From the NCBI RefSeq assembly GCF_022682495.2, contig NC_071387.1, forward strand, positions 200,114,143-200,178,142: DNA of 64,000 bases, given 5' to 3'. This document shows positions 59,041-64,000 of the stretch, piece after piece. The stretch's first letter is position 1. Every line of letters begins with the position of its first letter. The stretch is from Desmodus rotundus (taxonomy: Eukaryota; Chordata; Mammalia; Chiroptera; Phyllostomidae). The notes beneath the pieces were generated by a model. The model did no database searches, was not told where the DNA came from, and worked only from the letters and a program-made list of their open reading frames with translations. Position numbers and translations under genes: made by a program.

Positions 59041-59635
59041 AAATATCCACCAAAGTGTATGGAGAGGTCAAGGAAAAAGAACAGTAAAAGACTCTTCAAG
59101 GGTGATAAACAGGAGATTTAAGAACCGGATTTTAAAAACAAGTACCCTGTGAACTCATAGAGACAGGGAGTAGATCATTGTGCCTAGGGACGGGGGAAGT
59201 GGGAGGGAATGCTAGTGTGCACAAGTTCCTTTGTGCAGTGATGAAATATTCTAAGCTTAGAGTGACAGGTACACCACTGTGTAAGTATACTGAAAACCAT
59301 GGACTTTCACCACTAAAAACATAAAAACAAGTACTCCAAATAATTCCCTTGTTCTGCCCAAATGAAACCCCATCACCCTCTGGTTTTAAGTGAATTCTAA
59401 TCAACAAGTACTTCCGGAAATGAGTTCTTCTGGCTGTAACTTCCTGAGAGAGGTGCTGTTGTGATACTCAGATTTCCAATGAGACCCAGCAACAGGAAGG
59501 CTCACATTAATTCTTCTTTAGCATTCCACCCTGAAAGAGAAATATTTTCAATTTATATTCGTGAAGGAATTTTTCAGGGGAAACCATCCTTTCCATTGTA
59601 ACATATTACGCTACTACATTTGCCACACCATCTAC

Positions 59636-59735
59636 TCTCGCATTCATTCATTTGTTAACTCCACAAATATTTATTCAGGGCCTGCTATGTGGCAGGAATT
59701 AATGAACATAACAGATAAACCCATGTTTTTGTTAA
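59636..59735 (+). repeat. Old interspersed repeat with CATTCATTCATTTG core
   Basis: 'cattcattcatttgttaactccacaaatatttattcagggcctgctatgtggcaggaattaatg' follows a common mammalian repeat theme. I cannot assign the family firmly. Confidence 0.5.
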
Positions 59736-60469
59736 GTAGGTGAAGACAGACCAAATCTATAGAGCATATTTTTATAATATACTTTATAGGCCACCTTTTG
59801 TATGTATTTTTATCATGCGATTCCCTTTGGTGCATCTCAAACATCAACCTTTCCCACAATCAAATCTGTATGGTCCTTCTTCCTCACTTCCATATTTGAC
59901 CCAATCTTTCAAATATAGTAGGAAGTTTACTGCATATGAAGCAGGGTGCAGCCAAGAGGAGGGCCCCAAGAAGGGATTTGTGATGGGGTCCAGGACTCGG
60001 GGTGTCCAGGAAATATTAGAAAAATGTATGTAGGATGTCCTCACCCCCACAGGCCTGAGCCAGGGGGGATGGGACACATGGAACAGGGCTATTCAGAGCT
60101 GTTTTGGGTAGCAAGAGCTTTGCAGCTAACCCCTGGCACAGTCATTTAACATATCTATAACCTTTAACTGGTTTCATAGATATGTTAAATAGCTGAGGCC
60201 CTGCTTTGAGCCAGGGAGATGGGAGTGACTTCCACCCAAGCTGGGTCTGGGAAGCAACTCCCCCTGGTTACAGGGCCTGCGTGAGAGCTTGGAGATGATT
60301 GGCTCCATGCCATGGGGCCACACCTGCCCAGGCTTACTATGGCAGCTCAGAAAAGCTGGAAGAATACGGGGATGCTGGCAGGTGTAACTGACTGTAGGAG
60401 GAGTCGGAAATGGGGCTGCAAAGGAAGATGGGCGCTGGGATTTAAACCTAGGCGCGGCAGCCGTAGAGA

Positions 60470-60740
60470 GGGAGGAGGACCATAAGGTTTTGGGGGAGAA
60501 GAGAGTAGACAATGTGGCTCTGAAGTAAATACGGGGCCACACGGTTCTGAAGTAAATGGGGGAACCACGAGGTTCTGAAGCAAGTAGATAGATAGAGGTC
60601 CACGCGGTTCTGATGAAGGGAAAGAGAGGACTACAAGTTTTGGAGGAGAAGGGCGAGGATCAGGCAGCTTTGGTGAAGTAAGTAGAGGACCATGCGGTTC
60701 TGAAGGGAAAGGAAGAGGACCACGAGGTTTTGGAGTGCTT
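60470..60740 (+). repeat. LTR-internal minisatellite
   Basis: About eight units of roughly 30-36 bp share the core GGACCACGAGGTTCTGAAG, with variable spacers. Individual units are diverged from each other. The same place in copy 1 has only three to four units. Confidence 0.8.
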
Positions 60741-61040
60741 CTTTTTGCCACTCGGCTTAGGCAGCAGGAGAGACTTTGCTGGGAAGAAAGGGGAGAAAGG
60801 ACTCTTGCTGGTGGGCCATGAGAAGGTGCCGCATGGCTTTGGATTAACTGGAGATCACAGCAGCCACACAGCTGATGGTGCCGGGAGCCTGAATCACGGA
60901 CTTCTACTTCTTTCCCTGAGACACGGTACCCCGGACTGGGCACAGGGAGAGGGAAGGACTGTGCATCTGTGGGTATTCTAGAGGACTTTAGTATCTTATT
61001 GAAGACATTAAGCCATTACTCTAAGTCTGTGTAACTTTTA

Positions 61041-61046
61041 AATAAA
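61041..61046 (+). promoter_or_regulatory. LTR polyadenylation signal, copy 2
   Basis: AATAAA is followed by CAATTCCTTTCCTTTTCACC, giving the R/U5 boundary region of the LTR. It is conserved between the two copies. Confidence 0.75.
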
Positions 61047-61221
61047 CAATTCCTTTCCTTTTCACCAGTCTCTGGCATTGAGAGACGTCTTTCCTCTGGC
61101 GGTGGGCATTTTGAACCTAGCAGGTGGGCGTGGGGGGAAGGAACCTCCAGAGACCGAAAGGGGGAATCCTTTCTGTAATAATTTATCGTGAACCACCCCC
61201 TGCCTTGCTCTGTAACAAATA

Positions 61222-62030
61222 TGCCTCTCAACTTAGATTCCCAGGGCTAACATTGACCTGAAATTTAACTGGTGATGAACATAAGTCACAATTCTGCATT
61301 GGCCGTATACTCCATTTCCTTTAAGTTGTATCTACCCTTAATTTGGTGATTTGCACATTCTTTGTGTGCAACTCTAAATTGTACGTAGGATCAAGAACCA
61401 GGTGTCTTATTTTTTTAGGAGGTAAAAATGGATCTAGTAGTTCATAGATTATTTGCATGGTCTTAGAAACTAGATTTATAAAGGCAATAGAGCAATGATA
61501 GAAAGTTCAACCATCTGGACGTCTGAAAAATCATTATATGTACCATATTGGCATGCCCCCTCCCCATTCATGGTTATGATCAAAGCCAACTTCATACATT
61601 GTGACCCTCTCTTTCCTGACCACAATTGTCTGGCTTCAGGATGTACATTTGGCTCAAGTTGAGTTAAATATGTAATGAGTTTTTCGCCTAATATTTGCTT
61701 AGTGAATAAATTCTTGGTCTGCTCCTAACTTTGGTCAGTGGGATATTTAAGAAAAGACCAGAATTCATAGGTGAGAATCTACCTATGTTGATCTCTAAGA
61801 ATCTATGAATACTCCATTTATTTCAACTCTGTAAAAAGCATAAAAATATTTGACTACCCAAATTTGCCTCAAAATCCTTCAGTATTTATTTGGTTGGCTT
61901 TTACGTGTCTGGAACCCTGATGACCATTGTATTATTAGGTCTATGGGGTCACTTTTAAGACCAGGACAACTGTCTGGGATTTATTTTCCTCCCAGAAATC
62001 TTACCCTAGAAACACAGCCTGTTTTCCTAC
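61222..62030. other. Unique sequence, no repeat seen
   Basis: No transposon was recognised. On the minus strand this is downstream of the exon candidate. A possible acceptor (TTTTTATGCTTTTTACAG near 61,836) is present, but the frame after it stops within four codons. Confidence 0.35.
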
Positions 62031-62178
62031 CTGCTTTAATTCTGACTTGAACCATTCCATCTTGTGGGATTTTCACTTCAATTCCATCTGCCATGGAATA
62101 GATGGCAGGAATATTTTGGGGGATAGCCATATTTTCTTCAGCTCTTAATTTTCTTCCTACTGTGGCAAAAAGCACAGA
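62031..62178 (-). other. Candidate protein-coding exon, unidentified
   Basis: On the minus strand a pyrimidine-rich acceptor (TTTCTTTCTTCCTGGATAG) ends at 62,179. A donor CAG|GTAGGAAAAC begins at 62,030. The 148 bases between are open in only one frame, 49 codons plus one base, with the segments VGRKLRAEENMAIPQNIPAI and GIEVKIPQDGMVQVRIKA. The alternation of charged and hydrophobic residues looks like a beta-rich domain and not random translation. I do not recognise the protein. It could equally be a decayed exon or chance. Confidence 0.3.
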
Positions 62179-62485
62179 CTATCCAGGAAGAAAGAAACCC
62201 ATTAAATCAACACTTTGAATGATTATTGCTTGTCAGATTTTTTTTACATACAAGCATAAAGAGCAGGCTAGTTATTTAATGTATAAATATCCAGAGGGAT
62301 GCTTCAACTCAAGACATTTAGAAGACAACAAAAAGTAAAAAATCTGTATGTTTTTAAAAAATCTTTTTAGTAAATTTGTAATTATATTCAGCATTGATTC
62401 AATATAGTGGTCGTTTGAATCTGATTTTCAATTCCTTCCCAAATGAGAAATTGGTGAAGACACTTAACCATTAAGAAAATAGTAT
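62179..62485. other. Unique sequence
   Basis: AT-rich. It would be intron if the neighbouring candidate exon is real. No feature was recognised. Confidence 0.35.
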
Positions 62486-62706
62486 CTGGTGTGGCTTAGT
62501 GGATTGAGCGCTGGTCTGTGAACCAAAGGGTTGCTGGTTCGATTCCCAATCAGGGCACATGCCTGGTGTGCAGACCAGGTCTCCAGTGTGGGGTGTGCAA
62601 GAGACAACCACACACTGATGTTTCTCTCCCTCTTTTTCTTCCTTCCTTCCCCTCTATTCTAAAAATAAGAAAATAAAATCTTTATTTCCAAAAACAAAAA
62701 GGAAGA
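62486..62706 (+). mobile_element. VES-type tRNA-derived SINE
   Basis: The body runs from CTGGTGTGGCTTAGTGGATT through the B box GGTTCGATTCC (62,536-62,546) to a CT-rich segment and an A-rich tail. The target-site duplication AAGAAAATAGTAT is perfect at 62,473-62,485 and 62,707-62,719. The first few bases of the consensus head are missing, a slight 5' truncation. The perfect duplication makes this one of the youngest insertions here. Confidence 0.95.
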
Positions 62707-62719
62707 AAGAAAATAGTAT

Positions 62720-63680
62720 GTGTGATTTTTCTGGTCCAGGTTTTTTACTCCAAGTTTCAGTGATCTTTAGGAGGTCCTACACCATTCTCGTCTCCCACCA
62801 GTATACAACAGCATGTTGGTCCTTACTCAGGGCCGGTGTAATAACCTGCCAAAAGTTCTTAGGCTTTGCTTATGCATTTGTTCATAATCATTCTCCTTTT
62901 TGTAGAAGGAGTACAGTTTGGGGGTCATCCTGAGTTCTCTGGGCAGAAGCCAGAAGGGGATCCATTTCTAATAAAACATCGTTAGATCTTCCTTTGGAAT
63001 AGAAACTCAGGGCTGTCATGGTTAGAACTCTTTTGAAGCTACTGTAGCACTGGTTATACAAGTACACAGGTCTCTTGTATTTTGTAACTTTTCTTACTAA
63101 CCATTGTCGAGAAATTGCTAAAGGAAAGCGAATTCTCATAAAATAAGAAGTTGTAGAACTTTTTGCATTTTACAAGATTCTTGTAGCTATGGTTTATCAT
63201 TCCTACTTCTTGCATGTTGGGAGCTAGAAACTGCCTTTTATCTCCTGCTGCCTGCTTTGCTCCTGAGGGCATATCTTGCCAAATACTAATCCTTCTTTCT
63301 GACTTCCATTCAGTGGAAGTACACATCTAATGAGAGAAAAACAATGGGTATAAACCAGTTCACACGCAATTGTTTCAATAAGTTATTTGCACTTTTCAGG
63401 ACTTCCAGAAGGAAGTGGCCCCATTGGGCTCTTGCTATACTTTCTCAGAGTGTCTTGGTTTTATTTGATAACAAAGCAAATCAAACAGTTTAAGACATTT
63501 CCTCTCAAAGGCATTCACCCAAGTACTTCTTCCCCCAATACACAGAAGTACGTATATTCATTCACCAATTCAAAGAGCTCTGTTTACATGAAGATAATCA
63601 TGTTTTCTGAACAAGTCTCTCCATAAACACTTCCCAAACTATCTCGTCCTCCAAACTAAGAGGACAACAAGATGCAATGC
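62720..63680. other. Unique sequence, no repeat seen
   Basis: Overlapping minus-strand frames at 62,888-63,139 and 63,054-63,326 are open. The second follows a good acceptor (TGTTTTTCTCTCATTAG ending at 63,328). No donor of comparable quality follows, so I do not call an exon. Confidence 0.35.
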
Positions 63681-63681
63681 A

Positions 63682-63890
63682 TAAAGAACCCTGGGCCTTA
63701 CGTGTGTGTCTCTAGGACATATACCTGCATGGCCTTGGACAAGCAAAATGAATCTCTGAGTGGCACTGAGATTTAATAATGTCTCATCCCATTGGGCTTT
63801 TGTGCAGATTAACTCAGCAATACTGTCTGTGATTGTACCTAAAATAGAGCCTGGCCTATTTTAAGAACTTAATACATAGTAGATCTTTTC
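63682..63890 (+). repeat. MIR SINE relic
   Basis: 'gccttggacaagcaaaatgaatctctgagtggcactgagatttaataatgtctcatccc' and 'cctaaaatagagcctggcctattttaagaacttaatacatag' follow MIR in plus orientation. Confidence 0.6.
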
Positions 63891-64000
63891 TTTTTATTTA
63901 TTTTTTCTCAGAACTTTAGAGACTAGAGGTAAGAACATCACAAAAGAACAGATGATCTTGACTCAGTAGGTGCCAAGAAGCAAACGTGCCCCAGTGAACC

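Larger units (their letters stand above)
59937..61217 (+). mobile_element. Solo LTR of a bat endogenous retrovirus, copy 2
   Basis: It starts TGAAGCAGGGTGCAGCC and ends CTCTGTAACA, with flanking CATA (59,933-59,936) and AATA (61,218-61,221) that are compatible with a decayed 4-bp duplication. Almost all of copy 1 (8,335-9,297) aligns to it. The U3 includes a minisatellite at about 60,470-60,740, and the polyadenylation signal is at 61,041-61,046. At about 1.28 kb it is a long LTR with no internal retroviral genes next to it. Confidence 0.85.

Noticed and set aside
60347..60943. 198-codon minus-strand frame, the longest in the window
   Set aside because: It lies wholly in the solo LTR and its proline-rich repeats come from the U3 minisatellite in antisense.

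Overview
The window is nuclear DNA from a mammal, almost certainly a bat of the Yangochiroptera. Four tRNA-derived SINEs have the head, RNA polymerase III B box and pyrimidine-rich tail of the bat VES family. Mariner-type elements, young L1 tails ending in a C-A-A-C-T-G-T-A type terminus and a bat-style L1 5' UTR agree with this. Older pan-mammalian repeats (MIR, L2, MLT1/MST LTRs, MER2, MER5) exclude non-mammals. Species cannot be read from the sequence.

The window looks like intergenic or intronic DNA. I found no intact protein-coding gene, no tRNA or rRNA gene and no CpG-island promoter. The one recognisable gene-derived sequence is a dead processed copy of RPS3A (about 38.29-39.16 kb) with a poly(A) tract and a perfect 17-bp target-site duplication. 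One short interval on the minus strand (62,031-62,178) looks like a splice-bounded exon and is the best candidate for part of a real gene, but I cannot identify it.

Layout. 0-10 kb: an L1 tail, a minus-strand L1, a MIR, an MLT1A LTR, a 0.96-kb solo LTR of a bat retrovirus family, then L1 and L2 relics. 10-17 kb: a MIR nested in a MIR, a near-palindrome about 1.07 kb long centred near 12,077, and an old L1/HAL1 ORF1 relic. 17-22 kb: a dense nest with a VES SINE, two joined minus-strand L1 pieces, and an older L1 split by two unrelated mariner derivatives. 22-33 kb: a SINE, L2, L1 and MaLR relics and a small hAT copy, separated by unique DNA. 33.7-35.5 kb: a twin-primed L1 with an 18-bp target-site duplication, then a mariner inside a MER2. 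37-42.4 kb: an MST/MLT1 LTR, a SINE, the RPS3A pseudogene and two retroviral LTRs. 42-59 kb: mostly unique sequence with MIR, L2, MLT1 and hAT relics and a second mariner of the 20-kb family. 59.9-61.2 kb: a second, longer copy of the 8-kb solo LTR, whose U3 carries an expanded minisatellite. 61-64 kb: unique DNA with the exon candidate and a VES SINE.

Nothing here forms a pathway or operon. The functional content, if any, lies in candidate noncoding elements such as 58.74-59.04 kb. The interest lies in the insertion history and in structures such as the near-palindrome. All repeat family names come from memory of consensus sequences, not from a search; boundaries are to within about 10-20 bp unless a target-site duplication fixes them.
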